In this document: positions 26,087 through 34,439 of the stretch, in pieces
Position numbering within the stretch: the first letter of the stretch is position 1
Layout: each line of letters opens with the position of its first letter
Source of the DNA: UBA4416 sp040386075
Lineage (GTDB): Bacteria > Bacteroidota > Bacteroidia > B-17B0 > Aurantibacillaceae
Assembly: GCA_040386075.1 (NCBI GenBank)
Contig: JAZKGE010000015.1
Span: 1-64,000 of the forward strand
Length of the DNA: 64,000 nt
Direction of reading: 5' to 3'
The notes under the pieces: generated by a model
The model's database searches: none
Told to the model about the DNA's origin: nothing
Seen by the model: the letters and a program-made list of their open reading frames with translations, nothing else
Made by a program: the position numbers and the translations under genes

Positions 26087-27191
26087 CGTCGCCGTCCTGA
26101 TAGGTAATAACTATGCCTAATGCAGAAGGCATATCGGTTTTTAAGAGTACTAATAATTTTACCATTTCCACATAAGCGGCATCTACAGTAGCTTCATCGT
26201 TTATCACGCTATTGGATAATGGTTCATTAACCAATGCCAGTTTGGATTTTGCGATAGTAAACTGGTTTTTAATAGCATCATTAAGCGATCCGGTAGTATG
26301 TTGCGCTCCTAACGCACTAAGGTAATCGTCAAGCCCCAGTCCATCGTTGCCGGTCAATGAACGCCCTAAATAAACATTCTCAATATTATCCAAACAAGCT
26401 TTGGTTAAGTTTACCGAGATGGAGTTTGTATAATAAGCTTCACATTTTTCGGGTAATTTTGCTCCTAACGATTTTTTACCTAACGGAATACCAACCTTTG
26501 CATTTTTCATCAGATCGATCTGGAAGTCAAGATTATTTACTAATACCCCCAGTGAACTTCCAACTTCTGAACCTGTAGAGTTAATAAACGTTGATTGATA
26601 GCCGTTCCACCCGTTAATAATGTTATTGGCTTTCGATTGCATGTCAGCAATGCAATTGTTGACATAAGCAACCCTGTTTGGCGAAGTTGCGAAAAGGTTT
26701 ACCAATTGTACATCAGAATAGCCGGTACTGTTCAATAGATAATCTACGGCAGGAAGTCCTTTTGCATCTATATTAATAAACGCCGCTAAATTATAGGTGC
26801 CATTTGTGATGTTAGATAATATTTGCGGAGTATCGGTTGGAAAGGTATTAAAGTTGGCAGAAACAAGTTCATTTTCGGCCGGACCAAACCCAAACAGTTC
26901 CATTTTTTGATAATCTTTATAAGCCTTTATGAATTTTTGGCGGGCCAGATCTAACGTTTGCGTGGTTTTGTTTGATAAAAATGCATTATAAGCTACGGCA
27001 AATGAATCAATAGAATTTTTAGCGACCTGTATATTTGGTATAATAACGTTTGAGGAATAATTATTTAGCATACCTGATTTATCAAACGAAGTTTCTTCGT
27101 CTTTTTCATCTTCAAGTTGATTTTTTTTCTTGCATTCAACAACGGCAAATGTTACTGAAAATAATAAAAAAATGAGTGCGACTTTTTTCAT
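26079..27191 (-). CDS. Imelysin family protein
   Basis: A 370-residue exported protein. The N-terminal hydrophobic stretch ends VVECKKKNQ; the Cys could be lipidated, but Glu at -1 is unlike a normal lipobox, so the anchor is uncertain. The mature part is a two-bundle helical protein: repeated motifs are FAVAYNAFLSN and FGFGPAENEL (about 105), LPAVDYLLNS near 155 and GLGLDDYLSALGA near 285. These positions correspond to the imelysin/M75 fold found in iron-regulated IrpA and in EfeO-like proteins. The gene heads the imelysin-HTTM-receptor operon. The inverted repeat ATACC-N8-GGTAT lies about 50 bp upstream, shared with the DUF4856 gene. Confidence 0.85.
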   Translation of the reverse strand: MKKVALIFLLFSVTFAVVECKKKNQLEDEKDEETSFDKSGMLNNYSSNVIIPNIQVAKNSIDSFAVAYNAFLSNKTTQTLDLARQKFIKAYKDYQKMELFGFGPAENELVSANFNTFPTDTPQILSNITNGTYNLAAFINIDAKGLPAVDYLLNSTGYSDVQLVNLFATSPNRVAYVNNCIADMQSKANNIINGWNGYQSTFINSTGSEVGSSLGVLVNNLDFQIDLMKNAKVGIPLGKKSLGAKLPEKCEAYYTNSISVNLTKACLDNIENVYLGRSLTGNDGLGLDDYLSALGAQHTTGSLNDAIKNQFTIAKSKLALVNEPLSNSVINDEATVDAAYVEMVKLLVLLKTDMPSALGIVITYQDGDGD

Positions 27192-27239
27192 ACTTTAAAA
27201 TAGGGACTATAAATATCCTTGTTTTTATTGGCTAAATAC

Positions 27240-27257
27240 ATACCTTAAAAGTGGTAT
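27240..27257. promoter_or_regulatory. Candidate operator, copy 1 (ATACC-N8-GGTAT)
   Basis: ATACCTTAAAAGTGGTAT is an inverted repeat with 5-bp arms (6 bp if the flanking C and G are counted) around TTAAAAGT, located 49-66 bp upstream of the imelysin start. The same repeat with the same 8-bp spacing and a TAAAA core recurs at 28563-28580 in front of the DUF4856 gene. A 10-mer TAAAATAGGG also occurs at 27196-27205 next to the imelysin start and within the second copy. Confidence 0.55.
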
Positions 27258-27273
27258 GACAGGGGTTTTAAAT

Positions 27274-27306
27274 AAAAAAGCACCCGCCGGATGGGTGGGT
27301 GCTTTT
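27274..27306 (-). terminator. Terminator after the DUF4856 gene
   Basis: Read on the minus strand: AAAAGCACCC, a loop, GGGTGC and a T6 run. It lies 16 bp after the DUF4856 stop and upstream of the candidate operator and imelysin gene, so it separates or attenuates transcription between the two. Confidence 0.8.
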
Positions 27307-27321
27307 AAAATTCTTAAGTGA

Positions 27322-28497
27322 TTATAGTTTGTTTTTATCTAAATTAAATTTAATTGCTAAAAAGTCGATAGCAAGGTCAATGTTTGTAGTTGTTACATTG
27401 TATGTGCTATTACCTAAGTAGCTTTCTAAAGTTGCAATCTCAGCAGTTGTAAGAGTTTTAGCCGGGTTGTATTTAAACGCTTTAATAAAGCCAATTCCTT
27501 CTGATACTAAATGTGCAAATTGAGCAGCGTCAGCAATATTTGTTTTTGCTAATTTCATGTAAGTAATAAAACGACCTGCGCCTACTTTTTCCCATGCATT
27601 AATTACAGTTGTTTTAGCAGCATCACGTCTTGTGTTATCTTTATTGCTGATAGCAGCACGTCCGGCTAACCAGGCGTTCATGATGGTTACATTTAAAGAT
27701 GAAGAACTGTTTACACTTGGTGCATCCAATGCGTTACTTACTGAATTGCAGTAGCTTCCCCAGTTTTTTAAACCTACAGTATAAGTTGGGAATGTTGTTG
27801 GTACTCCAAAATATCCAAAAGCTTCGTCCCATGCTTTTTCCTGCGCTGTAATTCCCGCTACAAGCGTTGTATTATCGTAACTTGCAATGTTATTTAGTAT
27901 GGTTGTTCCTTCTGAATAGAAAACAGCACCCATGATGCCTTTTTCTACAACTTCTTTAAACTCATAACCATTGGCATTTAATAAATAAGCTCTTGTACCA
28001 ACAACCACTTTACCTGCTACAGTACTCGAAGCTGTTGTAACTGTTGGATTTGCAGCCGAAAAGATACTAGCAGCTTCTGCGTCATCAAAATATACATCAA
28101 AATCAGTTTGTAGGTTATAAGCATTGCTTGTTTTTGCCTTTAGATCAATACCACTTGAATTTAAACCTGTTGTTGTAAACTGAGAGACTGCATTTACATA
28201 CATGTTTTTTAGTTTTTGCGCACTAAGGGTTGGTTGAGTAGTTTGTGTGGTAGTATGAGCTGTTCTAATATAGGTTGTCATTTCTCCTAACATAGCAATA
28301 CGCTGCGTAGAAGTTGTAAAATCTACACCGGTAAAATTATAAGATGTTGGGATATTATAAGTCGGGCCGGTTGAACCAGTTGTAGTAGGAGTTTCCTCTT
28401 CCGGTTCAGCGTTGTCTTTCTTTTTACATGCAGTTGTTAGCATTAACATAGATACCGGTAAGGCTAATAACAGGGATGTTTTGTAAGTTAATTTCAT
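27322..28497 (-). CDS. DUF4856 lipoprotein
   Basis: A 391-residue lipoprotein: lipobox LTTAC with Cys at residue 24, then an acidic/Thr-rich linker (EPEEETPTT). The body (about 50-391) is mainly helical and has repeated alanine-rich segments such as GVDFTTSTQRIAMLGEM and EKAWDEAFGYFGVP (about 220-233). The EAFGYFGVP and AFKYNP elements are hallmarks of DUF4856, a family that in Bacteroidota accompanies imelysin, HTTM and TonB-receptor genes and is probably a surface or periplasmic helper in iron acquisition. Its promoter and an operator-like repeat lie just upstream and its own terminator follows. Confidence 0.85.
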   Translation of the reverse strand: MKLTYKTSLLLALPVSMLMLTTACKKKDNAEPEEETPTTTGSTGPTYNIPTSYNFTGVDFTTSTQRIAMLGEMTTYIRTAHTTTQTTQPTLSAQKLKNMYVNAVSQFTTTGLNSSGIDLKAKTSNAYNLQTDFDVYFDDAEAASIFSAANPTVTTASSTVAGKVVVGTRAYLLNANGYEFKEVVEKGIMGAVFYSEGTTILNNIASYDNTTLVAGITAQEKAWDEAFGYFGVPTTFPTYTVGLKNWGSYCNSVSNALDAPSVNSSSSLNVTIMNAWLAGRAAISNKDNTRRDAAKTTVINAWEKVGAGRFITYMKLAKTNIADAAQFAHLVSEGIGFIKAFKYNPAKTLTTAEIATLESYLGNSTYNVTTTNIDLAIDFLAIKFNLDKNKL

Positions 28498-28532
28498 ATG
28501 ATTGTTTATTTAGATTGATTATAAATTGCGCT

Positions 28533-28563
28533 CAAAAGTATAATTTACCTGCGCAACACCAAA
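28533..28563 (-). promoter_or_regulatory. Promoter of the DUF4856 gene
   Basis: On the minus strand TTTG (28563-28560), a 19-bp spacer and TACTTTTG (28540-28533) match TTTG-N17-23-TAnnTTTG exactly. The predicted 5' leader is about 30 nt. The -33 box abuts the operator-like repeat at 28563-28580. Confidence 0.78.
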
Positions 28564-28580
28564 TACCTAAAATAGGGTAT
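28563..28580. promoter_or_regulatory. Candidate operator, copy 2 (ATACC-N8-GGTAT)
   Basis: ATACCTAAAATAGGGTAT has the same 5-bp arms and 8-bp spacing as the repeat at 27240-27257. It touches the -33 box of the DUF4856 promoter on its upstream side, a position where a bound protein could activate or block RNA polymerase. Confidence 0.55.
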
Positions 28581-28596
28581 ATTGCATTTGAGCCAT

Positions 28597-28628
28597 AAAA
28601 AAAGCCCCCCAATGCTGGGAGGCTTTTT
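28597..28628 (-). terminator. Terminator of the BI-1 family gene
   Basis: Read on the minus strand: GCCTCCC, loop, GGGGGGC with a single G-T pair, then a T7 run. It begins 18 bp beyond the BI-1 gene stop. Confidence 0.8.
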
Positions 28629-28646
28629 AAAATAAGGTGGTTGAAT

Positions 28647-29381
28647 TTAGTTTCTTTTGCCAAAGATGTTTAATAAAGCCATAAACAGATTGATGAAATC
28701 TAAATACAAATTTAAGGCACCCATTAAGGCTAATTTTTTAAAATCTGCAGAACCATCATTTTGACTTAAGGTTTCTTTGATCTTTTGCATATCATAAGCT
28801 GTTAATCCTGTGAAAATAACTACAGCTAAAACACTGATAATGTAACCCATTGAGCTGCTTCCTACAAAATAGTTTATGATAGAGGCAATGAAAATACCTA
28901 CTAAACCTATAGTTAAGATGCTTCCTAATTTAGTCAGATCTGTTTTTGTAAAATAACCAACACCCGCCATTAACCCAAATAAAGCACAGGTTGACAAGAA
29001 TACATTTAAAATAGAGCCTATCTGATAAATGATGAATATGTAGCTTAAGCTAATTCCAAAAATAATAGAAAATCCTATGAAAAAAGCTGCTAAACCTGCA
29101 AAGGGTAATTTACGAAAACCCGCACCTAAGCCGATCAACATTAATAAAGGAGCAAAAGTAATGATGTGACCAAGCATTGATTTCTTTACATAGCCATCCG
29201 GGCTAACAGTGATCATATAATCAAATAAAGTTGGGATGAAGGCAAACATCATTGAAGAAATAGTTGTAAGGATCATACCTATAAACATCCATCCAAATAC
29301 TGATGCCAGAAGATTTTTCTGATCTACAATTGTTGCACTTTCAATGTTGTTGAAATCTGTTTTTCTGAAGTTGTTATCCAT
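28647..29381 (-). CDS. Bax inhibitor-1/YccA family membrane protein
   Basis: A 244-residue protein with seven hydrophobic helices and a short basic end. The family features are VFGWMFIGMILTTISSM in the first helix (residues 29-45), a central YIFIIYQIGSI and the late segment TGLTAYDMQKIKE (about 191-203), which carries the conserved Asp of the pH-sensing BI-1/BsYetJ calcium leak channel. The protein probably conducts Ca2+ or protects membrane protein turnover, as for YccA; this has not been tested in Bacteroidota. It is a single-gene unit with its own terminator. Confidence 0.92.
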   Translation of the reverse strand: MDNNFRKTDFNNIESATIVDQKNLLASVFGWMFIGMILTTISSMMFAFIPTLFDYMITVSPDGYVKKSMLGHIITFAPLLMLIGLGAGFRKLPFAGLAAFFIGFSIIFGISLSYIFIIYQIGSILNVFLSTCALFGLMAGVGYFTKTDLTKLGSILTIGLVGIFIASIINYFVGSSSMGYIISVLAVVIFTGLTAYDMQKIKETLSQNDGSADFKKLALMGALNLYLDFINLFMALLNIFGKRN

Positions 29382-29454
29382 TTTTACTTTTTTTGAGTGT
29401 AAAGGTACATTATTATTAGGCCCGTCGTTTCTAAAAAATGCTAAATTTTTAACA

Positions 29455-31854
29455 TTAGAACCGTGCCATTAACTGGAGAAGGAACATTCTTGGTGGCCGA
29501 ACATCACCCGGGCGTAAACTATACTCGGCATTAAAAACATTATTGACAATAAAAGAAGCTTTTAATGTTTTTGATACTTGATAGGAAATTCTGGAATCAT
29601 GTACCCAATCGCCTGCCCAACGTAGAATAGTTTTATCGCCTATTACCAAAGTGTTGTATCGGTGTTCCTGACGGTATTCTTTTAGTCCCTGGATAATATA
29701 GGTCGACGGGATACTGTCCCAGTTAACACCATTTGCGATATCATTATATTCATGTAAGATACTTTGCTCAAAACGCCTGTCAACATTTTCCATAAAACTA
29801 TAATAACGTGCGCTCCAGCCTATGGATAATTTTTTATAGTCGAGTTGAATATCGGCTTTAAACAATTGTTGGTTTCTGTATTTTAATACTTTTAACCCTT
29901 CTATTCCAAGTGTATCTTTTTTAGCATCGTAATTCAGGTAAAGAGGATTTGTGTATGTAAAACCAATAAGGGTTGTTACATTCACCGGCCCCATTTTACC
30001 CGTTCCTGTAACAGAAGCATCAATACCATTAATGCGGGCGGCACCAACATTTTGAGATTTAAATCCTGCACTATTAATATCGAGATAAAATTGCCCGGTT
30101 TTTTCACCATAAATATCAAAAGCAAATTCAACCATATCGGAGTATTCTGTCCAAAAGCCGGCTACATCCAAAAACCCTTTAAAATTTAAAATTTTAAAGC
30201 CCTGCTTAATGCCTATTTCAGCACTCCAACCTCTTTCGGGTTGTAGCGACTGATTGGGATAAATTTGCAAGGCACTTACACTGGTACTTATATATTTTTC
30301 GGCAATGGTTGGAAAGCGATATCCTTGTCCGTATGAAGCACGTAAAAAAGTATATTCAAGCAGGTGATAATTTACACCTGCCCTAAACACAGGCTGAAAA
30401 GGTAAATTATTTATTTTGTTTGATAACCGTCCACGTGTATAGGCCGTGTCAATGCTGTTATACTCTCCGCGTAAACCAATGGAAGTAGTTAATTTTTTAT
30501 ACTTATAATCAAACTGGGCATAGCCGGCATAATTTTTTCCGGTATGGCGCCCATATAATGAGTCTGCAATAACCTGCTGCTCCATATATACTGCACCGTA
30601 GGTCATAGTGAAATTGTTTTTGAAACGTTTCTGGTACTGAAATTCATTGTAATACAATTCAGCCCTTGACCCCTGATTTTTATCATTATTATTATTGGTA
30701 AGATAATAGCGTGAGCGTAAACTGTATTTACCGCCTTTTTTTGTGAAATAAGTGATGTAAGGGTCAATATTGGCTCTTTGGTTTGTAAAACGTTGAATAT
30801 TGAGGCCCTGAGGAAAATAAACCGAATCGGCATTTTGCCATAAAAAGAATAAACCTCCGCGGGTTTCCATCATATTTGTATTAACTCCGATTGATAATCC
30901 TGGAATACTTTTAAAATTATACCGCAGGTTCATGTTGAAACGCGCGCGTTTTTCTGTTTCCAGGTAACGATAACCTTCATCGTTGAACATGTGCCCCCCT
31001 AAAACGAGGTCAAGCTGTCCAATTTTTTCGGCATGAGAAAAATTAACACCGGTTTGCATTTGACTGGTACCTTTCCACCATTTATAAGTTAAGTTTTTTG
31101 GCGCATCATAAGTGGCAGCAAATAAAGAAACAGTTGTTTGCGGTTTATCCTTTGCATACGCAGTTCTCATATTAATTACACCGTTCATAGCCGATGAGCC
31201 AAATAAAGCAGAAGCTGCACCTTTAATAACCTCAACCTGCTCAAGGTTTTCTAATGGTAAATAGTTCCATTTGATATCTGCAGCATCTGCACTGATCATT
31301 GGCATCTCATCTACCAACATCAGTACGCGTGTTCCGGCCCCGTAGCTATAGCCACTACCGCCACGAATACTGGCCTGGCCATCAGAAACTACAACACCAG
31401 GCACCTGGTTCATGATAATATCTAAACTTTGGGAAGCTTTATTTTCAATAAGTGCCGGTTTTATAACTTCCATACTTACCGTTACGTCAGACAGCTTTTG
31501 TTCAAAGCGCCCAGCCGAAACAACTACCTCATCCAGTAACTGATTTCCATTTCCCAAAACAACTTCAATAATCGTAGTATCATTTCCTTTTACAGTAATG
31601 TTTTGCGCATATTTTTGGTACCCTACTAATTCACACTCCAAAGTATGGCTACCTTCGGTAGTAGTCATATAAAAAACACCTTCAACATCGGCGGCCACTC
31701 CTTTTGTTTTATCTAAAACGACCACAGCTCCCGGTAAAGTTTCATTGTTGGATTTATCTTTCACCACACCTTTCACCACTCCCATGGTTTGAGCATATAT
31801 CTGGCATGTATAAAAAAAGGTACCTGTTAAAATATATTTGATGTTTTTAATCAT
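29455..31854 (-). CDS. TonB-dependent receptor (second)
   Basis: A 799-residue outer-membrane receptor. The signal peptide ends near residue 22 (IYAQ). A carboxypeptidase-regulatory-like domain (about 25-110, with VVKDKSNNETLPGAVV) is followed by a plug (about 115-230; SIRGGSGYSYGAGTR, VEVIKGAASALFGSSAMNG) and a barrel ending in the aromatic strand LLQLMARF. It is not of SusC type (no SusD gene adjacent), and its substrate is unknown; small chelates such as siderophores or cobalamin are possible. It stands alone on the minus strand, divergent from dprA with 51 bp between starts, and shares no operator-like repeat with the first receptor locus. Confidence 0.88.
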   Translation of the reverse strand: MIKNIKYILTGTFFYTCQIYAQTMGVVKGVVKDKSNNETLPGAVVVLDKTKGVAADVEGVFYMTTTEGSHTLECELVGYQKYAQNITVKGNDTTIIEVVLGNGNQLLDEVVVSAGRFEQKLSDVTVSMEVIKPALIENKASQSLDIIMNQVPGVVVSDGQASIRGGSGYSYGAGTRVLMLVDEMPMISADAADIKWNYLPLENLEQVEVIKGAASALFGSSAMNGVINMRTAYAKDKPQTTVSLFAATYDAPKNLTYKWWKGTSQMQTGVNFSHAEKIGQLDLVLGGHMFNDEGYRYLETEKRARFNMNLRYNFKSIPGLSIGVNTNMMETRGGLFFLWQNADSVYFPQGLNIQRFTNQRANIDPYITYFTKKGGKYSLRSRYYLTNNNNDKNQGSRAELYYNEFQYQKRFKNNFTMTYGAVYMEQQVIADSLYGRHTGKNYAGYAQFDYKYKKLTTSIGLRGEYNSIDTAYTRGRLSNKINNLPFQPVFRAGVNYHLLEYTFLRASYGQGYRFPTIAEKYISTSVSALQIYPNQSLQPERGWSAEIGIKQGFKILNFKGFLDVAGFWTEYSDMVEFAFDIYGEKTGQFYLDINSAGFKSQNVGAARINGIDASVTGTGKMGPVNVTTLIGFTYTNPLYLNYDAKKDTLGIEGLKVLKYRNQQLFKADIQLDYKKLSIGWSARYYSFMENVDRRFEQSILHEYNDIANGVNWDSIPSTYIIQGLKEYRQEHRYNTLVIGDKTILRWAGDWVHDSRISYQVSKTLKASFIVNNVFNAEYSLRPGDVRPPRMFLLQLMARF

Positions 31855-31870
31855 TATCTGTTTACTTTTG
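31837..31870 (+). promoter_or_regulatory. Promoter of dprA
   Basis: TTTG (31837-31840), a 22-bp spacer and TACTTTTG (31863-31870) match the Bacteroidota consensus. The -33 box lies inside the first codons of the divergent TonB receptor gene. The predicted leader is about 28 nt. Confidence 0.65.
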
Positions 31871-31905
31871 CGAACACAATATAATAATTAAGAGTTATTT
31901 AACAA

Positions 31906-33015
31906 ATGGCCTCTGTCGATTTAACATATCAAATAGGATTGACTTTATTAGATGGAGTTGGTGATGTGCTGGCTAAAAATTTAGTGGCTTATTGTGGTAG
32001 TGCTGAGCAGGTTTTTAAAACCGGTAAAACACAACTTGAAAAAATTCCGGGCATTGGCACATATACTGCAAATGCAATTAATAATAGTAGATCGGTTTTA
32101 GAAAGAGCAGAGCAAGAAGTGAAATTTATTAATGATAATAATATCCAGGCTTTATTTTTTACCGACAAGAATTTTCCACAACGTTTAAGGAATTGCAATG
32201 ATAGTCCTGTACTGCTTTATTATAAAGGCAATGCTGATCTCAATACAGAAAAAATAGTGGCGGTTGTTGGTACGCGCACACCATCTGTGTATGGCAAACA
32301 AACTACCGAAAAATTCATTGCTGAGCTTACACAAAGCGGATGCTTGGTTGTTAGTGGCCTTGCTTACGGTATAGACATAACAGCGCACAAAGCATCTTTA
32401 GATAATGGATTACAAACCGTAGGAGTTTTAGCTCATGGCTTAGATAGAGTTTATCCTGTTGTACATTCAAATTACGCTGAGAAGATGGTCTCGCAAGGAG
32501 GCCTACTAACCGAGTTTATGAGCGATACAAATCCTGATAAAGAAAATTTTCCAAAGAGGAACAGGATAGTTGCCGGTATGTGTGATGCCTTAGTGGTAGT
32601 TGAGTCAAAGAGAGGTGGCGGTAGTTTAATAACCGCAACCATTGCTAATTCCTACAACAAAGATATTTTTGCTTTTCCCGGTAGAGCGGGAGAGGTGTTA
32701 AGTGAAGGTTGTAATGGACTTATCAAATCTAATAGAGCTAATTTAATTGAAAGTTCCGCAGACCTCATGTATATTATGAACTGGAACCAGGAAGTGAAAA
32801 AGAAAGCAACATCTCAAATCCCTTTATTATTGAATTTGTCTGAAGAGGAGCAGATCATTATCAAGGCATTTGATAATAAAAACCAGTTACATGTAGATGA
32901 GATCTGTTACGCTACTAATTTTCCTATCAGTAAAACTTCAGGCCATTTATTACAATTAGAATTTTCTAATGTGATTAAGTCACTTCCTGGAAAAATATAT
33001 CAGTTAAATCATTAA
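31906..33015 (+). CDS. dprA: DNA-processing protein DprA
   Basis: A 369-residue DprA/Smf. An N-terminal helix-hairpin-helix (KIPGIGTYTANAI, residues 45-57) leads into the Rossmann-like DNA_processg_A domain (about 85-290) with VVGTRTPSVYGKQ, SGLAYGIDITAHK and the VVESKRGGGSL segment. A C-terminal winged-helix DprA_WH domain (about 305-369) follows. DprA loads RecA on incoming single-stranded DNA during natural transformation; it is widely kept in bacteria, so it is not proof of competence. The length is normal. It is transcribed from its own promoter. Confidence 0.95.
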   Translation: MASVDLTYQIGLTLLDGVGDVLAKNLVAYCGSAEQVFKTGKTQLEKIPGIGTYTANAINNSRSVLERAEQEVKFINDNNIQALFFTDKNFPQRLRNCNDSPVLLYYKGNADLNTEKIVAVVGTRTPSVYGKQTTEKFIAELTQSGCLVVSGLAYGIDITAHKASLDNGLQTVGVLAHGLDRVYPVVHSNYAEKMVSQGGLLTEFMSDTNPDKENFPKRNRIVAGMCDALVVVESKRGGGSLITATIANSYNKDIFAFPGRAGEVLSEGCNGLIKSNRANLIESSADLMYIMNWNQEVKKKATSQIPLLLNLSEEEQIIIKAFDNKNQLHVDEICYATNFPISKTSGHLLQLEFSNVIKSLPGKIYQLNH

Positions 33016-33127
33016 ACAAAAACCGGCTTCTGCTTGCTATTTCTGGGTTTTGCGGCGAACAAAAAATATCAGAACTCTATTGTATTACATTTAAAAACAG
33101 TGTAACTTTACTCAAATTTTTTAAATT

Positions 33128-34372
33128 ATGCAAACTACAAAAGTAGATGTTTTGGTTATTGGTGCAGGCCCCGCAGGCTCAATAGCTGCAAGCATTATTA
33201 ATAAGGCAGGTTACAACGTTCAGATAGTGGAAAAAGAAAAATTTCCTCGTTTTGTTATTGGCGAAAGTTTATTGCCACGTGTGATGGACCATCTGGAAGA
33301 AGCAGGCTTATTAGAAGCAGTAAAGAAAGCGGGATTTCAGGAAAAATTCGGCGCTAAGTTTGTGAGAGGCGAAGAAGTTTGCGACTTTAATTTTAAAGAT
33401 CAGTTTAGTAAAGGATGGAACTGGACATGGCAGGTGCCACGCGCTCAGTTTGATAAAATACTGGCAGATACGGCTGCAGCTGCAGGTGTGATTGTAGAAC
33501 AGGAAACAGCAGTAAAAGATATCAAGTTCAATGGAACTGATTCGGTTACTACGGTTGTTGATAAGAATGGCAATGAAAAACAGATAGTGGCTAAATTCAT
33601 TGTTGACGCCAGTGGTTATGGTAGGGTTATTCCCAGAATGTTTGGCTTAGACAAGCCTTCTAATTTTGAGCCGCGTAAAACACATTTTGTACATTTTAAA
33701 GATCTAAAGCGTCCAGAGGGTATTGACGGAAACCGCATCACGGTTGTTGTTCATCAACCCCGTACGTGGATCTGGATCATCCCTTTTTCAAATGGTATTA
33801 CATCTGTTGGTTTTGTAGCAGATCCTGAATTCTTTAAAGATTTTCCTGAAGATCCAACAGAACGCATGAAAGGCATCATCAATGCCGATGTTCATACAAA
33901 GGAACGTTTTGGAGACGCTGAGATGGTTTTCCAGCCTCGTACAATTGAAGGTTACGCGATTTCAACAAAGCAATTATACGGTGATGGATTTGTATTATGT
34001 GGTAATGCCACTGAGTTCCTGGATCCCGTATTCTCTTCGGGTGTTACTTTTGCCATGGAGTCGGGCAACAAAGCTGCCAAATTGGTCATCGAAACTTTAA
34101 AGGGGAATAAAGTAGATTGGCAAACTCAATATACAGATTATATGATGCAAGGAATTAACACATTCAGATCGTATGTATCTGGTTGGTATGATGGTGATCT
34201 GCATGAGATATTCTTTTCAGAAAATCCTGATCCTGAGATCAAAAAGCAGATCTGTTCTGTACTAGCAGGTTATGTATGGGATATGGAAAATCCTTTTGTG
34301 AAAAAACATGACAGGGCTCTGAAGTCATTAGCTAATGTGATACGCATGAACAGAGAAAAGTCTAACGTTTAA
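33128..34372 (+). CDS. Halogenase-like NAD(P)/FAD-dependent oxidoreductase
   Basis: A 414-residue single-component-type flavoprotein. N-terminal FAD motif VIGAGPAGSIAA (residues 8-19), then GESLLPRVMDHL (about 46-57), where tryptophan-halogenase relatives carry a similar GES-P segment. A WIWIIPF motif (about 217-223) resembles the W-x-W-x-I-P halogenase signature, and the family GD motif GDGFVLCGNATEFLDPVFSSG (split here: DGFVLCGNA and FLDPVFSSG) lies near 285-300. Members act as halogenases or as geranylgeranyl-reductase-type and flexirubin/lipid-modifying enzymes; the lysine needed for halogenation was not located with certainty, so chemistry is open. The gene stands alone between dprA and a bidirectional terminator. 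Confidence 0.82.
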   Translation: MQTTKVDVLVIGAGPAGSIAASIINKAGYNVQIVEKEKFPRFVIGESLLPRVMDHLEEAGLLEAVKKAGFQEKFGAKFVRGEEVCDFNFKDQFSKGWNWTWQVPRAQFDKILADTAAAAGVIVEQETAVKDIKFNGTDSVTTVVDKNGNEKQIVAKFIVDASGYGRVIPRMFGLDKPSNFEPRKTHFVHFKDLKRPEGIDGNRITVVVHQPRTWIWIIPFSNGITSVGFVADPEFFKDFPEDPTERMKGIINADVHTKERFGDAEMVFQPRTIEGYAISTKQLYGDGFVLCGNATEFLDPVFSSGVTFAMESGNKAAKLVIETLKGNKVDWQTQYTDYMMQGINTFRSYVSGWYDGDLHEIFFSENPDPEIKKQICSVLAGYVWDMENPFVKKHDRALKSLANVIRMNREKSNV

Positions 34373-34385
34373 AAAAACAGGTATT

Positions 34386-34421
34386 AAAAAAAAGGCCCTT
34401 CAATTATGAAGGGCCTTTTTT
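34386..34421. terminator. Bidirectional terminator
   Basis: The stem AAGGCCCTTC/GAAGGGCCTT, with loop AATTAT, is flanked by A and T runs on both sides. It sits 14 bp after the flavoprotein stop and 19 bp before the stop of the convergent T9SS cargo gene, so it can end both transcripts. Confidence 0.88.
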
Positions 34422-34439
34422 GTTTTAGTCCGAGAATCT

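Noticed and set aside
33128..34372. Firm call of a tryptophan halogenase
   Set aside because: Only the FAD motif and a W-x-W-x-I-P-like segment are seen; the catalytic lysine was not placed with confidence and no halogenase partner or biosynthetic cluster is adjacent.
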